This document shows positions 36,511 to 44,495 of a stretch of 64,000 nt of DNA, piece by piece; within the stretch, counting starts at the first letter, position 1, and each line of letters opens with the position of its first letter. The stretch covers positions 496,001 through 560,000 of the forward strand of contig NZ_JACHBY010000002.1 in NCBI RefSeq assembly GCF_014200495.1. The letters are read 5' to 3'. The position numbers and the translations under genes were made by a program. Source of the DNA: Mucilaginibacter geliditolerans. GTDB lineage: Bacteria; Bacteroidota; Bacteroidia; Sphingobacteriales; Sphingobacteriaceae. Under the pieces are notes generated by a model that saw only the letters and a list, made by a program, of their open reading frames with translations, had not been told where the DNA came from and did not search any database.

Positions 36511-37593
36511 CTATTTAAAAACTGTTTCTATTTTATTATCGACAGGGTGATTAGCAGTAAATGTAAACCCGAGTAATTGAGCTATCGTTTGCGCTATTTG
36601 ATCCTGATAAATTTGCCCTGAAGTTTTCACTTCACCTGTTGCCGGGGTATCAGGCCCTAAAACCGCCAACCAGGTTTCGTTTAAATGCGGCGCGCTTGTT
36701 CCATGACTAGTCCACAGATTGCCAACACCACGCCCATGATCCGGACAAATAACAAACGTTGTATTGTTTTTGTAAAAAGGGCCCTTTTGCAAAGTTTCCC
36801 ATAGTTTCCCAATCATTGCATCTAAATAATGAGCAGCATCTAAAAATGAATCATATTGCCCAGCATGCCCTAATTCATCAGGATCATCAAAATCAATATA
36901 GGCTACCTTGGGATGATTCGCCATAATATAGGTTTTTGCAATGGCATAAGTATTCATATCCCAACGTACATCCCTTCCAAAATAATCAGGTAAATAATTC
37001 TGAATCTCATTAGCCAGTTTCTGCGCTTCAGTTAAGTTTGGGCCCGTTACGTTTTCATATGGGTTGATTAGCAGCATATGGTTACGATCACGATTTACAA
37101 CTCTGGCTACAGCATCCCAACCCGCAATGGTTGCCACCTTGTTTTCATAACCCTTTTGTTTATTTATGAATTCAAACACATTTATATTAGGGTTATCAGG
37201 ATAAGAATTAGAATTTACTACAGGATCATAATAACCACATATGGTTTCGCTACGACCTGGATATGAAAACCAGAATCTGTTTTTAACATTTACATTATTG
37301 CCTAAATCACGGTTGCCATATAACTGACCTTCTTTAGCAATAACACTCCAAAAAAATGGCATAAGTTTTTTGCGGCGCTCGTCCTGTGTAGGTGCCCAAT
37401 ACTTGGCTGCAACAGTAGCTGAATCCTGCTGATTGAACTTTTTTACCCGCAAAAGAGCGGAGTCTGCCCCACGAAAGATTTCCTGCCAGCGGTATCCATC
37501 AATTGAAATGAATACAATATTCTTTGTTTTCCTGCCCTGTGCTATAACAGAACCGGTGATCAACATTAATAAAATAACTAATCTAAGTTTCAT
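36511..37593 (-). CDS. Alkaline-phosphatase-superfamily hydrolase (type I phosphodiesterase/sulfatase-like), exported
   Basis: 360 residues with a signal peptide ending VIAQ. The family two-metal site is visible: Asp32 in VFISIDGYRW, a nucleophile Ser115 in YPGRSETICGY, Asp and His in DFDDPDELGHAGQ, DH in CPDHGRG and His in TSHGTSAPH. The superfamily includes alkaline phosphatases, nucleotide pyrophosphatases, phosphonate hydrolases and sulfatases. No Cys/Ser-X-Pro-X-Arg sulfatase motif is present, which favours phosphorus substrates. The own promoter carries operator B, identical to that of susC. It would release phosphate or a phosphonate head group in the periplasm. Confidence 0.85.
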   Translation of the reverse strand: MKLRLVILLMLITGSVIAQGRKTKNIVFISIDGYRWQEIFRGADSALLRVKKFNQQDSATVAAKYWAPTQDERRKKLMPFFWSVIAKEGQLYGNRDLGNNVNVKNRFWFSYPGRSETICGYYDPVVNSNSYPDNPNINVFEFINKQKGYENKVATIAGWDAVARVVNRDRNHMLLINPYENVTGPNLTEAQKLANEIQNYLPDYFGRDVRWDMNTYAIAKTYIMANHPKVAYIDFDDPDELGHAGQYDSFLDAAHYLDAMIGKLWETLQKGPFYKNNTTFVICPDHGRGVGNLWTSHGTSAPHLNETWLAVLGPDTPATGEVKTSGQIYQDQIAQTIAQLLGFTFTANHPVDNKIETVFK

Positions 37594-37607
37594 GGTTTAA
37601 GTGGTTT

Positions 37608-37624
37608 GTTTAGCAAAACTAAAC
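37608..37624 (-). promoter_or_regulatory. Operator B over the phosphodiesterase -7 box
   Basis: GTTTAGCAAAACTAAAC again, 15 bp from the start codon, with TAGTTTTG on the gene strand. The sequence to its right (TTTGTTCATAAG, then GTTAAGTATATGTAAAC) is also close to that right of operator A, so the whole promoter is a recent duplicate or under strong constraint. Confidence 0.75.
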
Positions 37625-37708
37625 TTTGTTCATAAGTAAACAAATAAAACATTGTTAAGTATATGTAAACACTACAGGTATTCGGAGGATTGCATTTTTG
37701 TTTTTAAT

Positions 37709-37816
37709 TCCCTCCCCACGGGAGGGGTGCGGTTGGATGTGAAGTGGCAGGGAGGGGTTTATACACCAAATAAGCTGCTAAACCCCTCCCTGCCCCGCCC
37801 CAAGGCGGGAATCGCA
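37709..37816. repeat. GC-rich interspersed repeat with nested hairpins
   Basis: A 16-bp perfect stem (GGCAGGGAGGGGTTTA at 37746-37761, complement at 37779-37794) is flanked by CCCTCCCC/GGGAGGGG on the left. Base composition is very different from the AT-rich surroundings. I recall similar blocks in intergenic regions of Sphingobacteriaceae, so this is probably a REP-like repeat. The rest of 37594-38021 outside this and operators B and C shows no gene. Confidence 0.55.
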
Positions 37817-37986
37817 CAAGGCCGATGCTCTTTTTTCCATCTTCCGAATATTTATGATGTAAACAATAACATCCCCATAATAGCACAACAGACAGCTTTG
37901 CGCTTTTTCCAGGTCGGCAAGTAAATATTTGAACAATGAACATAATATATAGCTAACTTTAAATTAGCAATATCTTTATAAACAAT

Positions 37987-38003
37987 GTTTAGTTTTGCTA
38001 AAC
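37987..38003 (+). promoter_or_regulatory. Operator C over the metallophosphoesterase -7 box
   Basis: GTTTAGTTTTGCTAAAC, the same dyad as A and B when read in gene direction, with TAGTTTTG (37990-37997) as the -7 box and the start codon 18 bp downstream. The preceding TTATAAACAATG also matches the sequence upstream of A. Confidence 0.75.
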
Positions 38004-38021
38004 AATAGTAAATAAATCGAT

Positions 38022-38933
38022 ATGAAAAGAAGAGATGTTATTAAAAGTGCCGGTATATTGGCAGCTACCGGTCTGATAACAAGCAAAAGCAATATTGCAA
38101 ATGCTGCTATAACTGAAGCGAAAAGTAAATCCAAACTTGCATTAAGGGTTGCGCACATAACCGATGTTCATATCAGACCCGACTTAGGCGCACCGGAGAA
38201 ATTCAAAAAGTGTTTGGAAGAAATAAAAAAGCAAAAGATAGATTTTTTCCTGAATGGTGGTGATTCCATATTCGATGCATCATATGACGATGTAAAAAAG
38301 GAGCGCGTAACAGAATTATGGAATTTATGGGATGATTGTATTAAAGGAATAAACGGTTATGAATTTCATAGCTGCATCGGCAATCACGATACCTGGTGGG
38401 CGGCCCCGGATAAATCAGACGCGATGTATGGTAAAGATTATGTGGTAAAGCGTTTAGGTATACCTAACAGGTATTACAGCTTTAACAAGGCTGGCTGGCA
38501 CTTTATTATAGTTGATGGCAATAATCCATCTATTACTTTAGATGACGAGCAATTCAACTGGTTAAAAGATGAGCTTGAAAAATTACCGGCAGATCAGCCT
38601 GTTTTAATAATGTCACATTACCCTATCCTGGGTGTAACCCCATTTTGGGAAGGAGGCATGCACTCCGACTATAAAAAGCTAAAAGCCCTATTCTATCAAC
38701 ATCGCGACAAAGTAAAAGTATGCCTGAGCGGTCATAATCATTTATTGGATACCGCATCCTACAATGGCACACAATATTTTTGTAACGGCGCAATGAGTGG
38801 TTATTGGTGGGGTAAAGGCGATGATAAATCTGCAGGCGAAGGATATTATGAAGAAACTCCGCCCGGCTATGCTATACTTGAATTATACCAGGATGGCAGC
38901 GTAATAAACAAATATACGCCGCATTCATACTAA
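38022..38933 (+). CDS. Calcineurin-like metallophosphoesterase, exported
   Basis: 303 residues. A twin-arginine-like signal (MKRRDVIKSAG ... NAAI) suggests periplasmic location. All metallophosphoesterase motifs are in order: AHITDVH (about 48), NGGDS (about 85), GNHDTW (about 123), MSHYP (about 204) and SGHNH (about 242). It hydrolyses phosphomonoesters or diesters using two metal ions. It is monocistronic, divergent from the phosphodiesterase gene, and shares its operator, so it belongs to the same phosphorus-acquisition regulon. Confidence 0.88.
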   Translation: MKRRDVIKSAGILAATGLITSKSNIANAAITEAKSKSKLALRVAHITDVHIRPDLGAPEKFKKCLEEIKKQKIDFFLNGGDSIFDASYDDVKKERVTELWNLWDDCIKGINGYEFHSCIGNHDTWWAAPDKSDAMYGKDYVVKRLGIPNRYYSFNKAGWHFIIVDGNNPSITLDDEQFNWLKDELEKLPADQPVLIMSHYPILGVTPFWEGGMHSDYKKLKALFYQHRDKVKVCLSGHNHLLDTASYNGTQYFCNGAMSGYWWGKGDDKSAGEGYYEETPPGYAILELYQDGSVINKYTPHSY

Positions 38934-39010
38934 AACCAGACGGCCTCATACCTGCAAATTAGGTTTGAGTTAGCATGTAGACTGATAAACTAACCTTGCC
39001 TTTAACACCA

Positions 39011-39080
39011 CCCTACCGCCTGAGGCGGTGGGTTTTCAGGGAATAAAAAAGCCTTTAAATCATACATTTAAGGGCTTTTT
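39011..39080. terminator. Two tandem terminator hairpins after the metallophosphoesterase gene
   Basis: First hairpin: CCCTACCGCC (39011-39020)/GGCGGTGGG (39024-39032), then TTTT. Second: AAAAAGCCTTTAAAT (39046-39060)/ATTTAAGGGCTTTTT (39066-39080), a 15-bp stem with one wobble and its own T tract on either strand. Confidence 0.75.
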
Positions 39081-39148
39081 GCCGAAGTATTCAACGGGTC
39101 TGGGTTTAACTCACAGGCAGCCGATACGGACACTCCCTCTCCACCAAG

Positions 39149-39254
39149 CGTCATTGCGAGGAGGAACGACGTGGCAATCCCCGACTATGCAAGTCAACGA
39201 TACCTGTCCCATGTCTCTGTACAATCGGGGATTGCTTCGTACCTCGCAATGACG
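39149..39254. repeat. REP-like repeat with CGTCATTGCGAG ends
   Basis: CGTCATTGCGAG (39149-39160) and CTCGCAATGACG (39243-39254) are perfect complements, and the inner GCAATCCCCGA (39174-39184) pairs with TCGGGGATTGC (about 39222-39232). I recall this GTCATTGCGAGGAACGAAG-type unit in many Bacteroidota genomes as an interspersed intergenic repeat. Apart from it and the terminators, 38934-39425 shows no gene. Confidence 0.65.
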
Positions 39255-39425
39255 CCTGATAAGGGTCTCCAGACGGATTAACTTTATAACGTTTTCGTAC
39301 AGCGATCGTCCGATTTCGAACACTTATCTAATTAAAACAACTATAAACAATTCATAAACAATTATTTAAGAACTGGCATAGCAGTTGAACCGAGATCAGG
39401 AAGCTTAAATCAAAACGAAATCGCC

Positions 39426-41840
39426 ATGCTCAAAAACTACTTTCGCACCGCTTTACGTTATTTCCAACGCAATAAAGTTACTACGCTTATCAATATATTA
39501 GGCCTGTCCACCGGAATCAGCGCTGCGCTCATTATTTTTATGATGATCCGTTATGATCGCAGTTTTGATCAGTTCGAGCCAAACAGCGATCGCGTATATC
39601 GTGTGGTAACCGATGGCGACGCCTGGAAGAACCAGGGCGTTCCTGTACCGCTTGCAGAAGCTTTAAAACAAAACGTTAGCGGCATTGAGACCGTGGCAGC
39701 ATTGTATGATTATAATGACTGGAATACCAAAGTTATTATTCCCCAGGGCAGCAGTAAGCCGGATAAGATCTTTAAAAAGCAGCAGAAGATCGCTTTTGCA
39801 GATGCGGGCTATTTTAATATTTTGCCGCACCGCTGGCTTGCAGGCAACCCGGCACACGCTTTAAAAAACCCCTATGCCCTGGTATTGAGCGAAAGCCGTG
39901 CAAAAGTTTATTTCCCCGGTCTGTCTCCGGATCAGATCATAGGTAAAATGGTCATTTTCAGTGATACGATCAGAACAACCGTTACGGGTATTGTGGCGGA
40001 CCTGGAAGCAAAGAGCGATTTTGACAAACAATGTTTCCTGTCCCTAAATACCGTTTATAACACCAGCTTAAAAAAGGACTATCAAACTGATCAGTGGGAA
40101 AACGTCAATTCGAATAACGAGGTGCTGGTGAAGCTTAACCCGCAGGTGTCGGCCGCTACCATTAACCGCCAGATAGCCGCTCTTTTTAAATTGCATACTA
40201 AAGATGCCGACACCAAAACGGTGCACCGGCTGCAGGCCCTGGCCGATATACATATCAATCCGGATTTTGGGGGCACTGTTAACCCGGCTGTTATCCGCAA
40301 CCTGGCCATATTGGCTATTTTCTTACTGGCGCTGGGGGCCATCAACTTTATCAATTTATCAACTGCTCATGCCTCAGAACGTGCAAAAGAGATTGGCATA
40401 CGCAAAACATTGGGCAGCGGCAAGGGCCAGCTGATGACCCAGTTCCTGTCAGAAACCTTTTTACTGACGTTTATAACGGCTATAGTATCAACCGCGCTGG
40501 TACCCTTACTGTTAAAAGTATTCAGTGGCTTTATTCCTAAAGGATTAAACGCAGCTTACCTGTTCAAGGATCCCGGCGTTTGGGCATTTTTGCTGGCACT
40601 GATTATAGGGGTTAGCCTGGTGGCCGGCCTGTACCCAGCTTTCATCATGTCTGCATTTCGCCCCGTTACGGCATTAAAAGATAACAAATCCACTGCTTCC
40701 GGCAGTACCTGGCTGCGCAAAACGCTCATCGTTTCTCAATTTGTGATTGCACAGGTATTTGTGATCGGTGTATTGGTGGTAGACAAGCAATTACATTTTG
40801 CTGAAGTTAAAAACATGGGCTTCCGTAAAGATGCTATCATCAATTTTTATGTTCCTTTTGATTTCAATAAGCCTAATCCTAAGAAACTCCTGTTAAAGCA
40901 GGAACTGGCCGGCATTCCCGGCATACAGGCGGTAAGCCTGGGTAACCAGTCGCCGGCATTCAGCGGCTTTATGACCACGGAGGTTGATTATAAGGAAAAA
41001 GGTAAAAACATAAACCTTTCCGTCAATTCGCGCGATGGCGATACCGCATATCTGAGCGTTTACCGTATTAAGCTTGTAGCAGGCCGTAACGTGGCCGTTT
41101 CTGATACGGCAAATGAACTATTGATTAACGAAACCCTGGCCAAACAGATCGGCTTCAACCAGCCTGCGGCAGCAGTAGGCCATTTTCTGCAATTCGGCAA
41201 TGGGCAGCTCCCGATCGTGGGCGTTATGCAGGACTTTAACCAGGCATCTGTTCGTACATCGGTAGCGCCTATGATCTATTACTCCTCACCAAAACATGGT
41301 TATGTGATGCATGTGGCGCTCCAAACAGATCCGGCTTCCTGGAATAAAGCCATTCAGCAAATGACGGCCGCCTGGAAAAGCGTCTATCCCGATACAGATT
41401 TCGATTATACTTTCCTGGATAAAACAGTAGAAAACTTTTATAAGGAAGACCGGCAATTATCACAGTTGCTGACCTGGTCGGCAGGAATTGCCATCTTCAT
41501 CAGCTGCCTCGGCATGCTGGGACTGGTTATCTTCATGACCAACAAGCGCGTGAAAGAGATTGGCGTACGTAAGGTACTGGGTGCTTCGGTAAGGCAGATC
41601 ATTACGCTTTTGGCTGCCGATTTTGCAAAACTGCTCGTCGTGGCCTTTATTATTGCGGTGCCGATTGCCTGGTGGCAAACGCACAAATGGCTGCAAAATT
41701 TTGCTTATCATACGGCACTCAGCTGGTGGCTGTTCCTGCTTGGCGGGGTGGTCATGATCACCATTGCTTTAATTATTGTTGGCATACGGGCGGGTAAAGC
41801 GGCCATGGCCAATCCGGCAGATAGCCTGCGGACGGAATAG
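39426..41840 (+). CDS. FtsX/MacB-type ABC transporter permease
   Basis: 804 residues of the large Bacteroidota permease group. It has an N-terminal membrane helix (TTLINILGLSTGISAALIIFMMI), a MacB_PCD periplasmic domain (about 45-250), FtsX domain 1 (about 280-400, containing RAKEIGIRKTLGSGKGQLM), a second membrane-anchored periplasmic domain, and FtsX domain 2 (about 685-795, with RVKEIGVRKVLGASVRQII). No ATPase is encoded next to it in the window; these permeases often use an ATPase encoded elsewhere. It probably acts in outer-membrane stress or antimicrobial-peptide efflux, a family-based inference. Confidence 0.92.
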   Translation: MLKNYFRTALRYFQRNKVTTLINILGLSTGISAALIIFMMIRYDRSFDQFEPNSDRVYRVVTDGDAWKNQGVPVPLAEALKQNVSGIETVAALYDYNDWNTKVIIPQGSSKPDKIFKKQQKIAFADAGYFNILPHRWLAGNPAHALKNPYALVLSESRAKVYFPGLSPDQIIGKMVIFSDTIRTTVTGIVADLEAKSDFDKQCFLSLNTVYNTSLKKDYQTDQWENVNSNNEVLVKLNPQVSAATINRQIAALFKLHTKDADTKTVHRLQALADIHINPDFGGTVNPAVIRNLAILAIFLLALGAINFINLSTAHASERAKEIGIRKTLGSGKGQLMTQFLSETFLLTFITAIVSTALVPLLLKVFSGFIPKGLNAAYLFKDPGVWAFLLALIIGVSLVAGLYPAFIMSAFRPVTALKDNKSTASGSTWLRKTLIVSQFVIAQVFVIGVLVVDKQLHFAEVKNMGFRKDAIINFYVPFDFNKPNPKKLLLKQELAGIPGIQAVSLGNQSPAFSGFMTTEVDYKEKGKNINLSVNSRDGDTAYLSVYRIKLVAGRNVAVSDTANELLINETLAKQIGFNQPAAAVGHFLQFGNGQLPIVGVMQDFNQASVRTSVAPMIYYSSPKHGYVMHVALQTDPASWNKAIQQMTAAWKSVYPDTDFDYTFLDKTVENFYKEDRQLSQLLTWSAGIAIFISCLGMLGLVIFMTNKRVKEIGVRKVLGASVRQIITLLAADFAKLLVVAFIIAVPIAWWQTHKWLQNFAYHTALSWWLFLLGGVVMITIALIIVGIRAGKAAMANPADSLRTE

Positions 41841-41930
41841 AAAACTTGTGCCTGACAGGTTGATGGTGGGATACGTTATCCACTAGGTGTCCGGAAGTGT
41901 TAGCATAATGAGCGGACGGACGGGATAACT

Positions 41931-41955
41931 GCAAGCGGGACGTATGCGGTAGTGT
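41931..41955 (-). repeat. Degenerate end of the toxin-island repeat
   Basis: GCAAGCGGGACGTATGCGGT resembles the right arm of the repeat at 42056-42186 with a few changes. No left arm is visible nearby, so this is a decayed fourth copy. The rest of 41841-42055 shows no gene. Confidence 0.45.
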
Positions 41956-42055
41956 AAGGAATTAGTTAATGGCCATTTAATTCGACACTAATTACATAGT
42001 TTGAAGTATCAACTGTAATAAGAAATTGTTGTTATATAACTGACTATTTTACCTG

Positions 42056-42186
42056 CTACCGCAAGCGTCCCGCTTGTGGCCAACATGCACGATGACCTCT
42101 TTTGATGAATGCTTGTTCGTTAAAACACAGAGTTTATCGCACTCGTATACTAAGCAAGCGTACCACAAGCGGGACGCTTGCGGCAG
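42056..42186. repeat. Toxin-island inverted-repeat element, copy 1
   Basis: Terminal arms of 24 bp (begins CTACCGCAAGCGTCCCGCTT, 42056-42079; right arm 42163-42186) are complementary with one mismatch. The ~83-bp interior matches copies 2 and 3 at most positions but is the most diverged. No transposase is present. Confidence 0.8.
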
Positions 42187-42199
42187 CCAAGGGGATTGA

Positions 42200-42299
42200 G
42201 CGGATAAACGTCAATATTAAGTGTACTGCCTGCAATCCCCAACTGGAAAAGATATTTCTGATCCGGCGTTACTTCTACCCAATGGTAATGGGGAAGGCT
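42200..42299 (-). pseudogene. Displaced 100-bp fragment of the RHS gene
   Basis: Aligns without gaps to 48321-48420 inside the 2881-residue RHS gene with only four differences that I count, in the same orientation. Its frame encodes HYHWVEVTPDQKYLFQLGIA, corresponding to about residue 1735 onward of that protein. It marks a lost or rearranged second RHS copy next to repeat copy 1. Confidence 0.85.
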
Positions 42300-42539
42300 G
42301 TTGTAGGGTTTATGTTTTGGGCGTTCCCTTCGGGCGGGCTATCCGCTCATACGCCTGCAGGCATTAAGCACAGGCCGGTATACGCTTCTATCCCTAACGC
42401 GGAAAACAGGGTGTGCCACGAAACATATGAAACAGGTGGAACAAGTGGCACAGTGTGGCACACTTTGCGTTTCAAATGTAAATTGTGTTATGCACTCCCA
42501 CGAGTTACAACTCGCGGGAGCGAGGGCAGATTACCTTCT
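42300..42539. other. Non-coding stretch with a hairpin
   Basis: No convincing gene. CTCCCACGAGTT (42495-42506) pairs with AACTCGCGGGAG (42509-42520) with one mismatch, 20 bp after the stop of the next minus-strand gene; it may end that transcript. The remainder is GC-richer than its surroundings and unrecognised. Confidence 0.4.
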
Positions 42540-42917
42540 TTACATATCATCAAGATCACTCGAACAACGTTCTTCTGAATATTCAGACCGCCACTCTCCC
42601 ATATACCAGCCTCCTAATTCGCCTATTATATCGTCTGTTAATGGGATATCGTTCCCGTTTGGTGCAGTAAATGAAGTTTTAAAAAGTCCTTCATCTATTG
42701 CTAAAAGAAAATAGAATATGGTGTTATCGACGCAGTCTGCTATAACCTCTTCAGCAAATTGGTCAATGTCCCCACTTTCTTTTTTACTTCGCCAACGTTT
42801 TGCTATAGGCGAATTCATATTGTGTGCATATAATTGAACATCAGCACTTTTAATGGCTGCATCCCTTACATGCCTAACAAGTAATTTTGCAAATTGTGCT
42901 ATTTCTTCCTGTGTCAT
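42540..42917 (-). CDS. Putative immunity protein (orphan cassette 3)
   Basis: 125 residues, acidic and with an acidic tail (EERCSSDLDDM). It has no signal peptide and I recognise no family. The gene begins 10 bp after an orphan toxin-tip fragment. This is the same spacing seen between the RHS gene and its SMI1/KNR4 partner, so position is the main reason to call it an immunity protein. Confidence 0.5.
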   Translation of the reverse strand: MTQEEIAQFAKLLVRHVRDAAIKSADVQLYAHNMNSPIAKRWRSKKESGDIDQFAEEVIADCVDNTIFYFLLAIDEGLFKTSFTAPNGNDIPLTDDIIGELGGWYMGEWRSEYSEERCSSDLDDM

Positions 42918-42927
42918 AATAATATTA

Positions 42928-43192
42928 TTATTTGCCTCCCCATGGAATTTTTGTTGGGGCTGTTACACCTGATTGTTTTAAGTTAGTTATTGCTTCAGTT
43001 ACTGTTGCTCTTGCCGCGCTTTGTTCCATGCCCCCCTTTATTAAAGCGTTAGTTTCAATTGTTGAAACAGTTTCCCACGTTAAAGTTTTGCCAGTGGCAG
43101 CAAAAGCTTTATAAGCTTTCATTTGTGCACCTGTAATTAATCCATGATCTACATTTAAACGACTCAATTCTTCATTTGGAATAGCTAACCGC
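42928..43192 (-). pseudogene. Orphan RHS toxin-tip fragment (cassette 3)
   Basis: 88 residues, VRLAIPNEELSRLNVDHGL ... TAPTKIPWGGK, immediately adjoining repeat copy 2. The open frame continues to an ATG at 43269, but those first 25 or so residues are encoded by the repeat itself. The preserved part resembles the extreme C-terminus of a polymorphic toxin. I cannot name its activity. The upstream RHS body is absent. Confidence 0.55.
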
Positions 43193-43327
43193 ACGCTACC
43201 GCAAGCGTCCCGCTTGTGGTCAACATGCAAGATGACCTCTTTTTGATGAATGCTTATGTTAAAACACAAGTTTATCGCAATCGGATACTAAGCAAACGGG
43301 CCACAAGCGGGACGCTTGCGGTAGCGT
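43193..43327. repeat. Toxin-island inverted-repeat element, copy 2
   Basis: Arms extended to 27 bp (begins ACGCTACCGCAAGCGTCCCG; right arm ends GCTTGCGGTAGCGT) and nearly perfect. The interior is nearly identical to copy 3. It separates the CT3 fragment from the LRR immunity-like gene. Confidence 0.85.
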
Positions 43328-43393
43328 GGGGAGCTTTGCACGGAGGATTAGGTGCACACGAGGCACGCATACGCGAACATAATGGCAACTAAT

Positions 43394-44263
43394 TTATTGA
43401 AAGTCTTTCATTTTATGAGAATAATGAGGAAAATCTATAAACCCAACTTTTTTAATCCCTTTTAGATCACTCATGTTACCATCAAGTACCTTAAATCCTA
43501 ATACAACTTTTTCTAAATGAGTTAAGCTCTTAATAAAATTTATAGATTGTGTCTCACCTGTTTGTCTAAGTTCTAATTGTTTTAATGATATAACCTTTGA
43601 AATGGGATAATATATATTTAGTTTTTTAGCTAAATATATATATAAACACTCTAAATGGTTTAATTTCTCTATTCCATCTATGCTTTCTAATTTACTCGCG
43701 GTATCAATATTCAATTCATTTAAGGATATCATTCCGTCAATCCCTTTTAACGATACTATAGAGGGTCTGTATAAGTATAAGTAAGTCAGATGACTAAAAT
43801 TTGTAAACCTTTCAAATGAAACATCTTTATAATTATTCAACCAGAGCCACTTAAGGCTGGTTGCATTTTCAAGATTTTTTAATTTGTTACTCCAATCTAT
43901 TCCTAATGATTCTAAATTCGGAAAATTGTTAAAATCGATAAAACCATTAAAGCCCTCAACTCCAATTTGTCGCAATTCATGTAAATCATTAACCGGTGAA
44001 ATATCATGATTGCGATCTACAATAGAAATACGCTGCATAAACTGCATTTTTTTCAAAAACGATAGATCATTAACAGGAAAATAACTTGAATTAATCATCA
44101 CATTTTTCAGGTTATTTCTTTGCATATAAATAACAGTCAAATCAATTTTTGAAACATCGACAATTAATTTATCGTCCTTACTAACGGGATCTTTTTTATT
44201 TTTAAAAAATAAAAAACCATCTTTTTCATAAACAGGTAGCATACTTAAAGGCAATATAGTCAT
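43394..44263 (-). CDS. Leucine-rich-repeat protein, putative immunity (orphan cassette 2)
   Basis: 289 residues without a signal peptide. Roughly ten irregular leucine-rich repeats from about residue 50 to 275, for example FPNLESLGIDWSNKLKNLEN, ATSLKWLWLNNY, FSHLTYLYLYRPSIVSLKGI, MISLNELNIDTASKLESIDG. The start is 1 bp beyond the stop of a short toxin-tip fragment, so it was the downstream partner of a toxin gene. LRR proteins occur among immunity proteins of polymorphic toxin systems. The function is positional inference. Confidence 0.6.
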   Translation of the reverse strand: MTILPLSMLPVYEKDGFLFFKNKKDPVSKDDKLIVDVSKIDLTVIYMQRNNLKNVMINSSYFPVNDLSFLKKMQFMQRISIVDRNHDISPVNDLHELRQIGVEGFNGFIDFNNFPNLESLGIDWSNKLKNLENATSLKWLWLNNYKDVSFERFTNFSHLTYLYLYRPSIVSLKGIDGMISLNELNIDTASKLESIDGIEKLNHLECLYIYLAKKLNIYYPISKVISLKQLELRQTGETQSINFIKSLTHLEKVVLGFKVLDGNMSDLKGIKKVGFIDFPHYSHKMKDFQ

Positions 44264-44264
44264 A

Positions 44265-44339
44265 TCATGTTTTATTAATTTTCAGGTATTTTCCTAATAT
44301 TATAGGTTTTGCTACCTTTATTTCCCCTGGTACCCCTTG
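44265..44339 (-). pseudogene. Orphan RHS toxin-tip fragment (cassette 2)
   Basis: The last 24 codons of a lost gene (GVPGEIKVAKPII ... KINKT, stop TGA at 44265-44267) run exactly up to the edge of repeat copy 3 at 44340. The frame is open through the junction. Too short for a domain call. Confidence 0.45.
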
Positions 44340-44468
44340 CTCCCGCAAGCGTCCCGCTTGTGGCCAACATGCAAGATGACCTCTTTTTGATGAATGCTTA
44401 TATTAAAACACAAGTTTATCGCAATCGGATACTAAGCAAACGGGCCACAAGCGGGACGCTTGCGGTAG
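44340..44468. repeat. Toxin-island inverted-repeat element, copy 3
   Basis: Arms CTCCCGCAAGCGTCCCGCTT and its complement near 44445-44468, with an interior almost identical to copy 2. It lies 27 bp after the stop of the SMI1/KNR4 gene. Confidence 0.85.
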
Positions 44469-44495
44469 CGTGGGGGAATGGGTTTGTTCCGTCGA

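Noticed and set aside
39028..39323. Frames of about 70 residues after the metallophosphoesterase gene
   Set aside because: Made of terminator and REP-like repeat sequence.
42102..42714. Several short plus-strand frames (up to 158 residues)
   Set aside because: They run through the inverted repeat, the RHS fragment and the immunity-like gene in the wrong frame.
42056..44468. Repeats as a CRISPR array
   Set aside because: Copies are ~130 bp, inverted within themselves, about 1.1 kb apart, with genes between them and no cas genes.
42056..44468. Repeats as insertion sequences
   Set aside because: Too short for a transposase; no open frame in the interior is conserved, and no clear target duplication was seen.
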